A stretch of DNA of 58,120 nt, taken from contig JANQFK010000031.1 in the NCBI GenBank assembly GCA_028277885.1, positions 1-58,120 of the forward strand. The letters run 5' to 3'. A program made the translations under genes and the position numbers. The notes under the pieces are model-generated. The model did no database searches and was not told the DNA's origin. It was given only the letters and a program-made list of their open reading frames with translations. Positions 33,162-42,699 of the stretch are shown here, piece after piece. The DNA comes from Myxococcota bacterium (lineage in GTDB: Bacteria > Myxococcota_A > UBA9160 > UBA6930). Position 1 is the stretch's first letter. Each line of letters opens with the position of its first letter.

Positions 33162-34475
33162 GTGGTGAGGAGCTGGGCGACGCGGGTGCAGCGCGCTCGG
33201 CGCGTGACGACGACCTTCGGCCGGGTCTACCTCGGCGCCAAGGCGCAGCAGCTCATCGAGAGCCGGCTGCGCCCGCCGGACATGTCCGAGCGCTGGTCGG
33301 ACTTCCACCGCTCGAGCGCGGAGTCGATCCACGCGACCGCGGTCGAGCTGCACGGGCTGGTGCTGAAGGGCTGCCAGTTCCTCGGCGCCCGCGCCGACGT
33401 GCTGCCCCGGGAGTACGTCGAGGTCCTGGGACGGCTCCAGGATCGGGTCCCGGCCCGGCCCTTCTCGGTGGTGCGGCCGCTGGTGGAGCAGGAGCTGGGC
33501 GCCCCCCTCGACGCGGTCTTCGCGGACTTCGCCCGCGTCCCCATCGCCTCGGCGTCCCTGGCCCAGGTCCACGAGGCCCGGCTGCGCGACGGGCGCCGGG
33601 TGGCGGTGAAGGTCCAGTACCCCGAGGTCGCCGGCCAGGTCCAGGGCGACCTCGCCAACCTGCGCGCGCTGTTCCAGGCCGTCGACTTCCTCGAGCGGGA
33701 GATCGACCTGATGCCCCTCGTCGACGAGCTGGGCACCCACGTGCCCCTCGAGCTCGACTTCGTGAACGAGGCCCGCAACGCCGAGCTGGTCGCCAAGCGG
33801 CTCTCCGCCCGGGAGGACGTGGTGGTGCCCGAGATCGTCTGGGAGCACACCACCACCCGCGTGCTGGTGATGGAGTTCCTGGAGGGCATCAAGATCAACG
33901 ACGTCGAGTCCCTGCGCGCCGCGGGGGTCGACCTCGACGCGGTGGGCCGCAGCCTGGTGGAGGTGTTCGCCGAGCAGATCCTGGGCCACGGCTTCTTCCA
34001 CGCGGATCCCCATCCGGGCAACGTCCTCGTGCAGCCCGGCGGCCCGCGTCTGGTGCTGCTGGACTTCGGCCTCGCGAAGGAGCTCCCGCTGCGCTTCCGC
34101 GAGGGCGTGATGGGCTTCGCCATGGGGATCCTGGCCGGCGATCCGGTCGCCCTGGGCAGGGCGCTCGAGGACCTGGGCTTCGAGACCCGCAGCGCCGATC
34201 CGGCCTCCCTCGCCGCGCTGGCCGAGCTGGTGCTGGGCGCGACCCGGGAGCTCCAGGGCGGGGCCGCCCTCGACGGCGAGGGGCTGGCGCGGCTGCGCGA
34301 GCAGATCCTCGACGCGGTGCGACGCGACCCCATCGTGCGCATCCCCCACCATCTGGTGCTGGTGGGACGGGTGCTGGGCCTGCTCTCCGGCGTGACGCGC
34401 TCCCTCGAGGCGCGCATCGACCTGCTCGCCGCCCTGCTGCCCCACGCCCTGGGCCAGCGTCCCGGGGCGGGGTGA
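33162..34475 (+). CDS. ABC1/AarF/UbiB-family atypical kinase
   Basis: 437 residues from GTG 33162 (GTG 33165 equally possible), 4 bp after the previous stop. The UbiB-type atypical kinase motifs are visible: KGCQFLGARADVLPREYVEV (the KxGQ-like motif), PIASASLAQVHEARLRDG (Ala-rich nucleotide loop), VAVKVQYPEV with the Lys, LVMEFLEGI, and HADPHPGNVLV with LLDFGLAKEL (catalytic and metal loops). Members support ubiquinone or isoprenoid-lipid metabolism; the specific substrate is not known. No C-terminal membrane helix is evident. The next gene overlaps by GTGA. Confidence 0.9.
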   Translation: MVRSWATRVQRARRVTTTFGRVYLGAKAQQLIESRLRPPDMSERWSDFHRSSAESIHATAVELHGLVLKGCQFLGARADVLPREYVEVLGRLQDRVPARPFSVVRPLVEQELGAPLDAVFADFARVPIASASLAQVHEARLRDGRRVAVKVQYPEVAGQVQGDLANLRALFQAVDFLEREIDLMPLVDELGTHVPLELDFVNEARNAELVAKRLSAREDVVVPEIVWEHTTTRVLVMEFLEGIKINDVESLRAAGVDLDAVGRSLVEVFAEQILGHGFFHADPHPGNVLVQPGGPRLVLLDFGLAKELPLRFREGVMGFAMGILAGDPVALGRALEDLGFETRSADPASLAALAELVLGATRELQGGAALDGEGLARLREQILDAVRRDPIVRIPHHLVLVGRVLGLLSGVTRSLEARIDLLAALLPHALGQRPGAG

Positions 34476-35452
34476 GCGGCGCCCTCGCGGTCGGGGTCGC
34501 GGTCCGCCCCGGCGAGGGCGGCGCCGAGTGGCGACGCGCCCTCCACTGGGCCGGACTCGCCGAGGAGCTGGGCCTCCACTCGCTCTGGGTGCCCGAGGGG
34601 CACTTCCAGCGCGGCGCCCTGGCGTCGCCCCTGGTGGCGCTGGCGGCGTGCGCGGCTCGCACCCGGCGCCTGCGCCTCGGCACCACCTCGCTGCTGCTCC
34701 CGGTGCTGCACCCCCTGCGCGTCGCCGCCGAGGTCGCCACCCTGGACCGGCTCTCCGAAGGCCGCGTGCTGCTCGGGCTCGGGCGCGGCTTCCGACGCCC
34801 GGTCTTCAAGGGCTTCGGCGTCGAGGCCGTCACCAAGCGCGACCGCTTCGACGCGGCCCTCGACGCCATCCTGGAGGCCTGGACCGATCCCGACTCGCCG
34901 CTGCGCCCGGTGCAGCGCCCCCACCCGCCGCTGGTCGTCGCCGCCTTCGGCCCCAAGGGCCTGCGCCAGGCCGCCGCCCGCGGCCTGCCCTACCTCGCCT
35001 CGCCCCTCGAGGCCCTCGACGCGTTGCAGGAGAACTGGACGCTGTGGCGCGAGCACGCGGCCGGGGCCGGCCAGGGCACGCGCCTCCCCGGCGCCCCCTC
35101 GGTGCCGGTGATGCGCTCGGTCTTCGTGGCGCGGGACGAGGCCGAGGCCGGGCGGGTGCGGGCGGGGCTCGAGCGGGAGATGGCGCGCCTGGGGCCGGCC
35201 GTCCCCAAGGCCCTCGAGCGCGCCGCCCGGGGCGCCCTCGAGGATCGCGTCGTGGTGGGGTGCGGGCCGGAGGTGATCGACGGCGTCGAGCGCTACCGCG
35301 AGGCGCTCGGCATGGACCTGCTGGTGGTACGCGCCGAGGCGCCCGGGGTGCCGCCCGAGGCCTCCGAGGAGTCGCTGGCGCGGCTCGTCGCCGACGTGCT
35401 CCCGAAGCTCGGCGCGAGCCCGGCCCTCACTCCTCGGGCGCCTCGCGCGTGA
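34472..35452 (+). CDS. LLM-class flavin-dependent oxidoreductase
   Basis: 326 residues from GTG 34472 (GTGA overlap with the kinase gene). The luciferase-like monooxygenase fold is visible: AGLAEELGLHSLWVPEGHF, RLRLGTTSLLLPVLHPLRVA, AEVATLDRLSEGRVLLGLGR, and FGPKGLRQAAARGLPYLAS. These enzymes use reduced F420 or FMN. The substrate is unknown. The 3' end overlaps the convergent DUF4177 gene by 26 bases. Confidence 0.88.
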   Translation: MSGALAVGVAVRPGEGGAEWRRALHWAGLAEELGLHSLWVPEGHFQRGALASPLVALAACAARTRRLRLGTTSLLLPVLHPLRVAAEVATLDRLSEGRVLLGLGRGFRRPVFKGFGVEAVTKRDRFDAALDAILEAWTDPDSPLRPVQRPHPPLVVAAFGPKGLRQAAARGLPYLASPLEALDALQENWTLWREHAAGAGQGTRLPGAPSVPVMRSVFVARDEAEAGRVRAGLEREMARLGPAVPKALERAARGALEDRVVVGCGPEVIDGVERYREALGMDLLVVRAEAPGVPPEASEESLARLVADVLPKLGASPALTPRAPRA

Positions 35453-35609
35453 AGGCGATGAACGCCATGGAGGGCCGGCGGGAGGAGTCGCGCATGGCGA
35501 ACTGCATGGTGTCGAGCTTCCAGCCCTCGGCGGTCCACTCGTTCAGGATCCGCTCGAGCTCCTCGTCGCACACGTTGCTGGTCTCGACGACCTTGTAGAG
35601 CGTCGGCAT
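35427..35609 (-). CDS. DUF4177 small protein
   Basis: 60 residues, the typical size for DUF4177: LYKVVETSNVCDEELERILN, EWTAEGWKLDTMQFAMRDSS and a final MAFIAFTRE strand. The fold is a small alpha/beta unit of unknown function, and the 'EGWKLD' turn is the family hallmark. ATG 35609 has GGGAGG about 12 bases upstream and lies just after hemB, so it is probably the last gene of the haem operon. It overlaps the LLM gene tail-to-tail. Confidence 0.82.
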   Translation of the reverse strand: MPTLYKVVETSNVCDEELERILNEWTAEGWKLDTMQFAMRDSSRRPSMAFIAFTREAPEE

Positions 35610-35617
35610 GGCTCGCT

Positions 35618-36592
35618 TCAGCCTCCCAGGCGGGCCGCCAGGTCCCTGGCGGCGTAGGTGAGGACCCAGTCGGCGCCGGCGCGCTTGATGGCGAGCAGCG
35701 CCTCCTGCATGGCGCGCTCGCCGTCGATCCAGCCGCGCTCGGCGGCGGCGTGGATCATCGCGTACTCGCCGGAGACGTGGTAGGCGGCGAGGGGCACGTC
35801 GAGCTCGCGACGCGCGTCGGCCAGCACGTCGAGGTAGGGGAGCGCCGGCTTCACCATCAGCGCGTCGGCCCCCTCCTCGAGGTCGAGGCGCATCTCGCGC
35901 AGGGCCTCGCGGCGGTTGGGCGGGTCCATCTGGTAGGCGCGGCGGTCGCCGAAGGCGGGCGTGCTCTCCGCGGCGTCGCGGAAGGGCCCGTAGTAGGCGC
36001 TGGCGAACTTGGCCGCGTAGGCGAGGATCGCCACCTCGTCGAAGCCGTGGGCGTCGAGGGCGCTGCGGATGGCCCCGACCCGCCCGTCCATCATGTCCGA
36101 GGGCGCCACCACGTCGGCGCCGGCCCGGGCGTGGGAGAGCGCGGTGGCGGCCAGCCGCTCCACCGAGGGGTCGTTGCGCACGCTCTCCCCCTCGACGATC
36201 CCGCAGTGGCCGTGGTCGGTGTACTCGCACAGGCACACGTCGGTCATGACGCAGAGCTCGGGGACCGCCTCCTTGATGGCCCCGGTGGCGCGCTGGACGA
36301 TGCCGCCCGGGTCGTCGGCGCCGGAGCCGCGGGCGTCCTTGGCGGCGGGGATGCCGAACAGGATCACCGCGGGCACGCCGGCGTCGAAGACCGCCTTGGC
36401 CTCGGACACCACCTGGTCCACGGAGTGGCGGTGCACGCCGGGCATGGACGCCACGGCCTCGCGCACGCCGCTGCCCTCGACCACGAACAGCGGCAGCACC
36501 AGGTCGTCCCGGGAGAGGCGCGTCTCCCGGGCCAGGCGCCGCAGCGCCTCGGTCCGGCGCAGGCGGCGCAGGCGGGTTCGCGGAAAGCTCAT
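35618..36592 (-). CDS. hemB: Delta-aminolevulinic acid dehydratase (porphobilinogen synthase)
   Basis: 324 residues. HemB condenses two 5-aminolevulinate molecules to porphobilinogen. The zinc-type Cys cluster is present ([14 protein letters not shown], about 125-138). The two catalytic lysines lie in [15 protein letters not shown] and [10 protein letters not shown], and [13 protein letters not shown] is the usual metal/allosteric segment. ATG 36592 overlaps the cobA/hemD stop as ATGA. It is followed by the DUF4177 gene. Confidence 0.97.
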   Translation of the reverse strand: MSFPRTRLRRLRRTEALRRLARETRLSRDDLVLPLFVVEGSGVREAVASMPGVHRHSVDQVVSEAKAVFDAGVPAVILFGIPAAKDARGSGADDPGGIVQRATGAIKEAVPELCVMTDVCLCEYTDHGHCGIVEGESVRNDPSVERLAATALSHARAGADVVAPSDMMDGRVGAIRSALDAHGFDEVAILAYAAKFASAYYGPFRDAAESTPAFGDRRAYQMDPPNRREALREMRLDLEEGADALMVKPALPYLDVLADARRELDVPLAAYHVSGEYAMIHAAAERGWIDGERAMQEALLAIKRAGADWVLTYAARDLAARLGG

Positions 36593-38139
36593 CGCGGTCC
36601 TCCGGGCCGCCCGGCGAAGTGGCTCGCCAGGGCGCCCACCAGATCCTCGCCCGTGGCGCGCTCGGCCACCACGTCGGGCGACAGCCCCGCCTCGCGGAGC
36701 GCCTCGGCGGTCACCGGACCGATGGCGGCGACGGCGCAGCGGCGGGCCGCCTCGCGCCCGGCGGCGGGCAGCGCCTCCCACAGGAAGCGCACCGCCGAGG
36801 GGCTCGCGAAGCTGAGCGCGTCGATCTCGCCGGCCTCGAGGCTCTCGCCGAGGGCGGCGCCGTCGATCCCGGCGGGCCGGGTCTCGTAGACCGGCACCGC
36901 GTCCACCGTGGCGCCGGCGGCGCGCAGGCCCTCGGGCAGGGTCTCGCGGGCGTGGGCGGCGCGGGGCAGCAGGAAGCGCCGGCCGGCGGGCGAGACCGCG
37001 CCGACGATGGTCTCGAGCAGCCCCTCGGCGTCGAAGCGCTCGGGGACGCGGTGGACCGGGAGCCCCGCCTCGAAGGCGGCGCGGGCGGTGGCGGGGCCCA
37101 CGCACCAGGCCGGCGCGCGCAGGCCGTCGAGCGGCACGGCGTGCTCCGCGGCGCGGCGCACGAAGTGGCGCACGCCGTTCGCGCTGGTGAAGAGCAGCGC
37201 GTCGTAGGCGTCGAGGCGCGCCAGGGCGGCGTCGAGGGCGGCCGGGTGGGCGAGGGGCTGGATGCGGATCACCGGCAGGGCGAGGCCCTCGGCGCCGGCG
37301 GCGCGCAGCGCCTCGAGCATGCCGGCGGCCTGGTCCTCGGCGCGGGTCACCAGCACGCGGCGGCCGAAGAGCGGCAGCCGCTCGAACCACGCCATGCGCT
37401 CGCGCAGGCGCACCACGTCGCCCACCACCACGACGGCCGGCGCTCCCAGCCCGGCCTCCCGCACGCGAGCGGGCAGCTCGGCCAGGTTCGCCTCCACGAC
37501 GCGCTGGGCCGGCGTCGTGCCGTGCATCACCACGGCGGCGGGCGTGTCCGGGGCGCGTCCCCCCGCCCGGATGCGCGCCACGATGTCCTCGAGGTTCCGC
37601 ATCCCCATCAGCACCACCAGGGTGTCGGCGGAGCGCGCGAGGCCCGCCCAGCGGATCTCCTCCCGCGGCTTGCTCGGGTCCTTGTGCCCGGTCACCACCG
37701 CGAAGGAGGCCGCGTGGCGCCGGTCCGTGAGCGGGATGCCCGCGTAGGCGAGGGCGCCGAGGGGGGAGCTCACGCCGGGCACGATCTCCACCGGGATGCC
37801 GGCATCCGCGCAGGCCGTGGCCTCCTCGCCGCCGCGCCCGAACACGAAGGGGTCGCCCCCCTTGAGGCGCACGACCTGGAGGCCCTCCCGGGCGAGACCG
37901 ACCAGGAGCGCGTTGATCTCGTCCTGGCTGCGGGTGGGTGCGTCGTGGCCGCGCTTGCCCACGTTGATGCGCCGCGCGTGGTCGGGCGCGGCGTCGAGCA
38001 GCGCCTCGGGCGCCAGCGCGTCGAACACCACGGCGTCGGCGGCGCGCAGGGCGGCGAGGCCACGCACCGTGACGAGGTCGGGATCCCCCGGGCCGGCGCC
38101 CACCAGGACCACGCGCCCGACCCGGCGCTCGTCGCTCAC
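36589..38139 (-). CDS. cobA-hemD: Fused uroporphyrinogen-III C-methyltransferase / uroporphyrinogen-III synthase
   Basis: 516 residues. The N-terminal half (1-255) is a [57 protein letters not shown]. The C-terminal half (260-510) is uroporphyrinogen-III synthase: [47 protein letters not shown]. It closes hydroxymethylbilane to uroporphyrinogen III and can divert it to precorrin-2 for sirohaem or B12. GTG 38139 overlaps hemC (GTGA), and its stop overlaps hemB (ATGA). Confidence 0.96.
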   Translation of the reverse strand: MSDERRVGRVVLVGAGPGDPDLVTVRGLAALRAADAVVFDALAPEALLDAAPDHARRINVGKRGHDAPTRSQDEINALLVGLAREGLQVVRLKGGDPFVFGRGGEEATACADAGIPVEIVPGVSSPLGALAYAGIPLTDRRHAASFAVVTGHKDPSKPREEIRWAGLARSADTLVVLMGMRNLEDIVARIRAGGRAPDTPAAVVMHGTTPAQRVVEANLAELPARVREAGLGAPAVVVVGDVVRLRERMAWFERLPLFGRRVLVTRAEDQAAGMLEALRAAGAEGLALPVIRIQPLAHPAALDAALARLDAYDALLFTSANGVRHFVRRAAEHAVPLDGLRAPAWCVGPATARAAFEAGLPVHRVPERFDAEGLLETIVGAVSPAGRRFLLPRAAHARETLPEGLRAAGATVDAVPVYETRPAGIDGAALGESLEAGEIDALSFASPSAVRFLWEALPAAGREAARRCAVAAIGPVTAEALREAGLSPDVVAERATGEDLVGALASHFAGRPGGPR

Positions 38140-39062
38140 GGCGCGCTCCGTCGCAGCGCGGCGAGGAGCGCGTCGCCTCCCTGGCCCAGCACCGACTCGG
38201 CGGCGGCCCGACCGGCCCGGGCGGCCTCCTCCTCCGGTGCATCGGCGTGAGCGTGGAGCACCTGCTTGCCGTCGACGCTCGCCAGCAGGCCGCGCAGGGC
38301 CACGCGCCCCGCGCCGTCGAGGGTCGCGTGGGCGGCCAGGGGCACGGTGCAGTCCGCCTCGAGGCGCGCGAGGAAGGCGCGCTCGGCCAGGGTGCAGATG
38401 CGCGTGGGGCGGTGGTCCAGGACGGCGAGGTCGCTGCCCAGGCGGTCGTCCTCCCGGGTCTCGAGGGCGAGGGTACCCTGGCCCACGGCGGGGAGGAGCG
38501 CGTCGGGATCGATGCGCTCGCCGATGCGGTCCGAGAGGCCCAGGCGCTCGAGGCCCGCGCAGGCCAGCACCACCGCGTCGAGGTTCTCGCTGCCGAGCTT
38601 GCGCAGCCGGGTGTCGACGTTGCCGCGCAGGGGCTCGATGCGCAGGTCGGGGCGCCGCGCGAGGAGCTGGCTGCGCCGGCGCAGGCTGCCGGTGCCGATG
38701 CGGGCGGCCCGGGGAAGCGCGTCGAGCGTCATCCCCGGCGCCCCGGTCACCAGCGCGTCGCGCGGGTCGACGCGCTCGGGGAAGGCGGAGAGCACCAGGC
38801 CCGGCGCGATGGCGGCGGGCAGGTCCTTCGCGCTGTGCACGGCCAGGTCCGCGCGGCCGCCGAGCAGCGCCTCCTCGACCTCCTTCACGAAGAGCCCCTT
38901 GCCGCCCTTCTCGGTGAGCGGACCCGCGAGCCGGTCGCCCAGGGTCTTCACGATCACCAGCTCGGAGCTCACGCCCAGGGCCCGCTCCACCGCGGCCGCG
39001 ATCCCCCGGGCCTGGGCCAGGGCCAGGGCGCTGCCTCGGGTCGCGATGCGTACCTCGCTCAC
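38136..39062 (-). CDS. hemC: Porphobilinogen deaminase (hydroxymethylbilane synthase)
   Basis: 308 residues, the normal length. HemC joins four porphobilinogens. Motifs include [13 protein letters not shown] (5-17), the substrate-binding [15 protein letters not shown] (about 70-84), [13 protein letters not shown] (about 122-134) and the dipyrromethane-anchor Cys in [17 protein letters not shown] (about 236). GTG 39062 overlaps hemA by GTGA. It is translationally coupled in the ccsA-hemA-hemC-cobA/hemD-hemB run. Confidence 0.97.
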   Translation of the reverse strand: MSEVRIATRGSALALAQARGIAAAVERALGVSSELVIVKTLGDRLAGPLTEKGGKGLFVKEVEEALLGGRADLAVHSAKDLPAAIAPGLVLSAFPERVDPRDALVTGAPGMTLDALPRAARIGTGSLRRRSQLLARRPDLRIEPLRGNVDTRLRKLGSENLDAVVLACAGLERLGLSDRIGERIDPDALLPAVGQGTLALETREDDRLGSDLAVLDHRPTRICTLAERAFLARLEADCTVPLAAHATLDGAGRVALRGLLASVDGKQVLHAHADAPEEEAARAGRAAAESVLGQGGDALLAALRRSAP

Positions 39063-40360
39063 CGTTCGTCTCCCTCCTCGTCGTCCCCGCTCTCGTCCAG
39101 ACCGAACAGCGCGCGGGCCGTCTCCAGGGTGGCGAGGCCCTGCTCGCGGTCGGACTGGTCGCGCAGCCGCGAGACCGGCGGGTGCAGCAGCTTGTTGACG
39201 ATCGCCCGGGTGAGGGCGTCGACGGCCTCCTGCTGCTCGGGCCCCAGGTCGAGGCGCGCCAGCTGGCGCTCGAGCTCGCGGCGCCGGATGCGCTCGGCGC
39301 GGTCGCGCAGGTCGCGGATGGTGGGCACCGCGCTCAGGGCCGCGAGCCAGACGTCGAAGCGCTGCTGCTCCTCGAGCACCAGCGCCTCGGCGGTCACCAC
39401 CTCCCGGCGGCGGCCCTCGGCGTTGGCGGCCGCCGCCGCCGAGAGGTCGTCGATGTCGTAGAGGTAGACGTTCTCGAGCTCGTTCACCTCGGGAGCCACG
39501 TTGCGGGGCACGCCGATGTCGATCACGAAGATCGGCCGGTTGCGGCGCTGGGCGAGGGCCCGGAGGAAGGCGTCGCGATCGAGCAGCGGCGCGTCGCCGC
39601 CGATGGAGGTGAGCACCACGTCGGACCGGGGCAGCAGGGCCGGAAGCTCGTCCAGCGCGTGGGCGGAGCCGCCGAAGCGGCCCGCGAGCTCGGCGGCCCG
39701 GGCCGGCGTGCGGTTCGCCACCCGGATGCGGGCGAGCCCCTCGGAGCGGAGGCGCTCCAGTGCGAGCTCGGTCATCTCCCCGGCCCCCACCAGCAGCGCC
39801 GCCTTGTCCCGGAGGTGGTCGAAGATCTCCGTGGCGAGCTCCGCCGCGACCCGCGCCACGGACACCGGACGCTCGGCGATGCGGGTCTCGTTCTTCACGC
39901 GCTTGGCGGTGGAGAAGGCGTGCTGGAAGAGCCGCGTGAGCAGCGGACCACAGGCACCGCAGGACACGGCCGCGCGGTAGGAGTCCTTCACCTGGCCGAG
40001 GATCTGGGGCTCGCCCACCACCATCGAGTCGATGGAGCTCGCCACCCGGAACAGGTGCCGTACCGCGCCGGTGTCGGCGTACTCGTAGAGCGCCGCGTCG
40101 AGGGCCGGGTCGCGGGCCGCGTCGCCGCGCCGGTCGAGCTCGCGCTCGAAGAACGAGCGCAGGCGCAGCTGGGCGGGCTCGAGGCGCGGGGCCGCGCACA
40201 CGATCTCGACCCGGTTGCAGGTGGAGATCAGCACCGCCTCGTCGATCTCGTCGCCGGCCACGAGCTTGCCGAGGCCGGGCCGCACGTCCTCCACCGCGAA
40301 GCGCTCCCGCAGGGCGAGGGGTGCGGTGCGGTGGTTCATGCCGAGGAGCAGGAGCTTCAC
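39059..40360 (-). CDS. hemA: Glutamyl-tRNA reductase
   Basis: 433 residues. It catalyses the first committed step of C5 tetrapyrrole synthesis. The catalytic Cys lies in ISTCNRVE (about 46-53). GEPQILGQVKDSY (about 115-127), a NADPH-binding VGAGEMTELALE (about 185) and VIDIGVPRNVAPEV follow, with a C-terminal helical dimerisation domain. GTG 40360 overlaps the ccsA-like gene by GTGA. hemL is not in the window. Confidence 0.97.
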   Translation of the reverse strand: MKLLLLGMNHRTAPLALRERFAVEDVRPGLGKLVAGDEIDEAVLISTCNRVEIVCAAPRLEPAQLRLRSFFERELDRRGDAARDPALDAALYEYADTGAVRHLFRVASSIDSMVVGEPQILGQVKDSYRAAVSCGACGPLLTRLFQHAFSTAKRVKNETRIAERPVSVARVAAELATEIFDHLRDKAALLVGAGEMTELALERLRSEGLARIRVANRTPARAAELAGRFGGSAHALDELPALLPRSDVVLTSIGGDAPLLDRDAFLRALAQRRNRPIFVIDIGVPRNVAPEVNELENVYLYDIDDLSAAAAANAEGRRREVVTAEALVLEEQQRFDVWLAALSAVPTIRDLRDRAERIRRRELERQLARLDLGPEQQEAVDALTRAIVNKLLHPPVSRLRDQSDREQGLATLETARALFGLDESGDDEEGDER

Positions 40361-41148
40361 GTGAGCAGCCCCACGCCCACCACGGCGAACAGCAGCACCG
40401 CGAAGCCCGCCACGGCGCTGAGCGCCGAGCGGCGCGCACCCTGCCCCGCCCCGAAGCGCGCCACCAGCAGCACGGCGTAGATCGCCCACGCGACGAGGGT
40501 CGCGCTCGCGTGGGGGTCGCTCGTCCAGAAGCCGCCCTGGGTGGCGCGCACCCACATCACCCCCGTCAGCACCCCGAGGCTCAGCAGCAGGAAGCCCACC
40601 GAGAGCGCCACCACGTTGACGCGGTCGAGGGCCTCGAGGGGCGGCAGGGGCAGGCCGCCCAGGCCGCGCTTCGCCTTGATGCGCCCGTGGTGGACGACGT
40701 AGAGGAGCCCCGCCCCTCCGGCCACGCCCAGCAGCGCGAGCCCGCCGCTCGCCAGCAGCACGTGGGCGTGGGACCAGGCGGGGCTGGTGCGCGCCGCCAG
40801 CGAGGCCGCGGCCGGCGCGGCGAGGGAGGTGGCGAAGGCGCCCAGGAAGGCGGCGGGCGCCACCAGCACGGCGAGCGCCGCGAGCCGCGCGAAGCGTGCG
40901 GCCCCGAGGAAGAACAGCACCGCCATCCAGGCGGCGAGGGAGACCACGAAGGGCAGGCCCGTGAGGGGCGGCGGAGGCTCCTGGCGGTGGAGCTGGAGGA
41001 AGGCCAGGGCGTGGACGGCGGCGCCCACGACCAGGATCCCCACGGCCCAGCGGTTCGCCCGGGGCGCGGGCAGCGCCACGGCCAGGGTCGCGGCCAGCGC
41101 GGCGGCCAGGTAGACGGCGGCGGTCCATGCGTGGAGGTCGAGGTTCAC
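40357..41148 (-). CDS. CcsA/HemX-type cytochrome c assembly membrane protein
   Basis: 263 residues with about eight membrane helices. The late VMWVRATQGGFWTSDPHASA is the HemX/CcsA 'W-rich' haem-handling region, followed by LVAWAIYAVLL; conserved His occur in SHAHVLLASGG and VVHHGRIK. In many bacteria such a gene precedes hemA and affects its protein level or cytochrome c maturation. GTG 41148 has GGAG 5 bases upstream. It heads the haem operon. Confidence 0.87.
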   Translation of the reverse strand: MNLDLHAWTAAVYLAAALAATLAVALPAPRANRWAVGILVVGAAVHALAFLQLHRQEPPPPLTGLPFVVSLAAWMAVLFFLGAARFARLAALAVLVAPAAFLGAFATSLAAPAAASLAARTSPAWSHAHVLLASGGLALLGVAGGAGLLYVVHHGRIKAKRGLGGLPLPPLEALDRVNVVALSVGFLLLSLGVLTGVMWVRATQGGFWTSDPHASATLVAWAIYAVLLVARFGAGQGARRSALSAVAGFAVLLFAVVGVGLLT

Positions 41149-41185
41149 CGGGGCTCCAGGGGGAGGATACCGAGCGGCGCGGGGC

Positions 41186-41731
41186 TCAGCGCCGACGCTT
41201 CAGCCGCTCCATCTGGGCCGACACCTTGGCGGCGTCGTTCACCATCTCGAAGACGCGGTAGGCGGGCTCGCCGAACAGCACGAAGCGGATCTCCTCGAGG
41301 CTCGTCTCGGCCTCCAGATGGGCGCGCGCCTCCTCGAGCAGCACCTCGGCACAGCGCTGGAGTGGAAAGCCCGCGACGCCGGCGCCGATGGCGGGCACCG
41401 CCACGGAGCGGCAGCCGTTCTCCCGGGCCAGCGCGAGGGCGTGGCGGAAGGAGCCGCGCACGCTCTCCTCGCTGGCCTCGCCGCCCAGCGCCATGCTGGC
41501 GGCGTGGATGACGTGGCGCGCCGGGAGCTCGCCGGCGCCGGTGATGGCGGCCTCGCCCACCGCCACGGGCCCGTGGCGCTCGCACTCCTGCTGGATCGAC
41601 GGGCCGCCCTTCGTGCGGATCGCGCCCGCCACGCCCGAGCCGAGCCGCAGGTCGTTGTTGGCCGCGTTCACCACGGCGTCCACCTCCTGGGCGGTGACGT
41701 CCCCCTCGCGGATGGTGATGCGGCCGCTCAA
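41186..41731 (-). CDS. Macro-domain protein (ADP-ribose binding/hydrolase)
   Basis: 181 residues with a complete macro domain: ITIREGDVTAQEVDAVVNAA, NNDLRLGSGVAGAI with TKGG, HVIHAASMALGG, and VAVPAIGAGVAGFPLQRCAE for the ADP-ribose phosphates. These proteins remove or sense ADP-ribose and O-acetyl-ADP-ribose. The TTG start at 41731 is deduced from a TTGA overlap with the preceding gene. A ~35-residue C-terminal tail is basic. Its linkage to gmhA and an unknown protein is unusual. Confidence 0.9.
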   Translation of the reverse strand: MSGRITIREGDVTAQEVDAVVNAANNDLRLGSGVAGAIRTKGGPSIQQECERHGPVAVGEAAITGAGELPARHVIHAASMALGGEASEESVRGSFRHALALARENGCRSVAVPAIGAGVAGFPLQRCAEVLLEEARAHLEAETSLEEIRFVLFGEPAYRVFEMVNDAAKVSAQMERLKRRR

Positions 41732-42699
41732 CGCGCGCCTCCCGGGCCCCCGGCAGCGGACGCCTCGACCAGCGCCGCCGCCAGCAGCGGGACCAGGATC
41801 TCGTGGTGACCCACCAGGGAGATGCCGCGTCCGCCGAGACGCGTCGGGCGCTCCACCACGTTCACCTGGGGCCGGTAGTGGCGGATGAAGTCGAGGTTCA
41901 CGGTGGTGAAGCGCTTCACCTTGTGGCCGAGGTTCCGCGCCAGGGCCAGGGCCTTCAGGAACGCCTCGGGCAGGATCACCGCGGAGCCGATGTTGTAGAG
42001 CACCCCGCCTTCGAGGGTGGCGACGAGGCTCGTCAGGGTCTCGAAGTCGCGGTAGCTGGTCGCGCCGAGTGCGGCGCCGTCGGCGCTGGGATGCATGTGG
42101 TGGATGTCGGTCCCGATGGCGGCGTGAACCGTGACCGGGATCCCCAGGCGCGCCGCGCTGGCGAGCACCGAGCGATCCTTGTGGGGGTAGCGACCGTCGA
42201 GGAGCTCGCGCCCCACCGCGGCCCCCATGCCGAGGCCGTCCCGGGAGCCGGCCGCGATGGCGCCGTTGAGCCGCTCCGCGGTCTCCCGCGCCATGCCGAA
42301 GCTGCCGTCGTCGAGGGCCGGGGCCACGTCCTCGCTGGTGCGCCCCATCATGGCGAGCTCGAGGTCGTGGACGCAGCCCGCACCGTTCATCAGCAGCCCG
42401 CTCACGAGCCCGCGCTCCATCAGGTCCACCACCAGGGGCGCCAGCCCGACCTTGATGAGGTGGGCACCGAAGCCCCAGAGCAGGGTGCGCTTGCGGGCGT
42501 GGGCGCGCACCGTGGCCTCCACCGCGACGCGCAGGTCGGCCGCTCCCAGCAGCCCGGGCAGCTCGTCGAGGAAGTCCGCGAAGGAGCCGCCGGGCTCGTG
42601 GGGCTTCGCCTCCTGGAGGGTGCGCACCTTGCTGCGCCGGCGGCGCGCCGGGACCGTGGTGATCTTCGAGCGATCGATGCGCGGCAGCCGCCGGCTCAC
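41728..42699 (-). CDS. Conserved cytosolic protein of unknown function
   Basis: 323 residues from GTG 42699 (GTGA overlap with gmhA). The N-terminus is basic (DRSKITTVPARRRRSKVRTL). The core has strongly conserved-looking motifs: GFGAHLIKVGLAPLVVDLME, NGAGCVHDLELAM, DDGSFGMARETAE, AIGTDIHHMHPSADGAALGA, NIGSAVILPEAFLKAL, TTVNLDFIRHYRPQVNVVER and GHHEILVPLLAAAL. Clustered His/Asp and glycine loops suggest an enzyme with a Rossmann-like fold and possibly a metal. I have a sense of homologues in other deltaproteobacterial-type genomes but cannot name a characterised one. The macro-domain gene overlaps its end. Confidence 0.75.
   Translation of the reverse strand: MSRRLPRIDRSKITTVPARRRRSKVRTLQEAKPHEPGGSFADFLDELPGLLGAADLRVAVEATVRAHARKRTLLWGFGAHLIKVGLAPLVVDLMERGLVSGLLMNGAGCVHDLELAMMGRTSEDVAPALDDGSFGMARETAERLNGAIAAGSRDGLGMGAAVGRELLDGRYPHKDRSVLASAARLGIPVTVHAAIGTDIHHMHPSADGAALGATSYRDFETLTSLVATLEGGVLYNIGSAVILPEAFLKALALARNLGHKVKRFTTVNLDFIRHYRPQVNVVERPTRLGGRGISLVGHHEILVPLLAAALVEASAAGGPGGAR

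Noticed and set aside
41149..41186. Cobalamin or haem riboswitch upstream of the haem operon
   Set aside because: The gap to the preceding gene is only 37 bp, with no room for a known aptamer.
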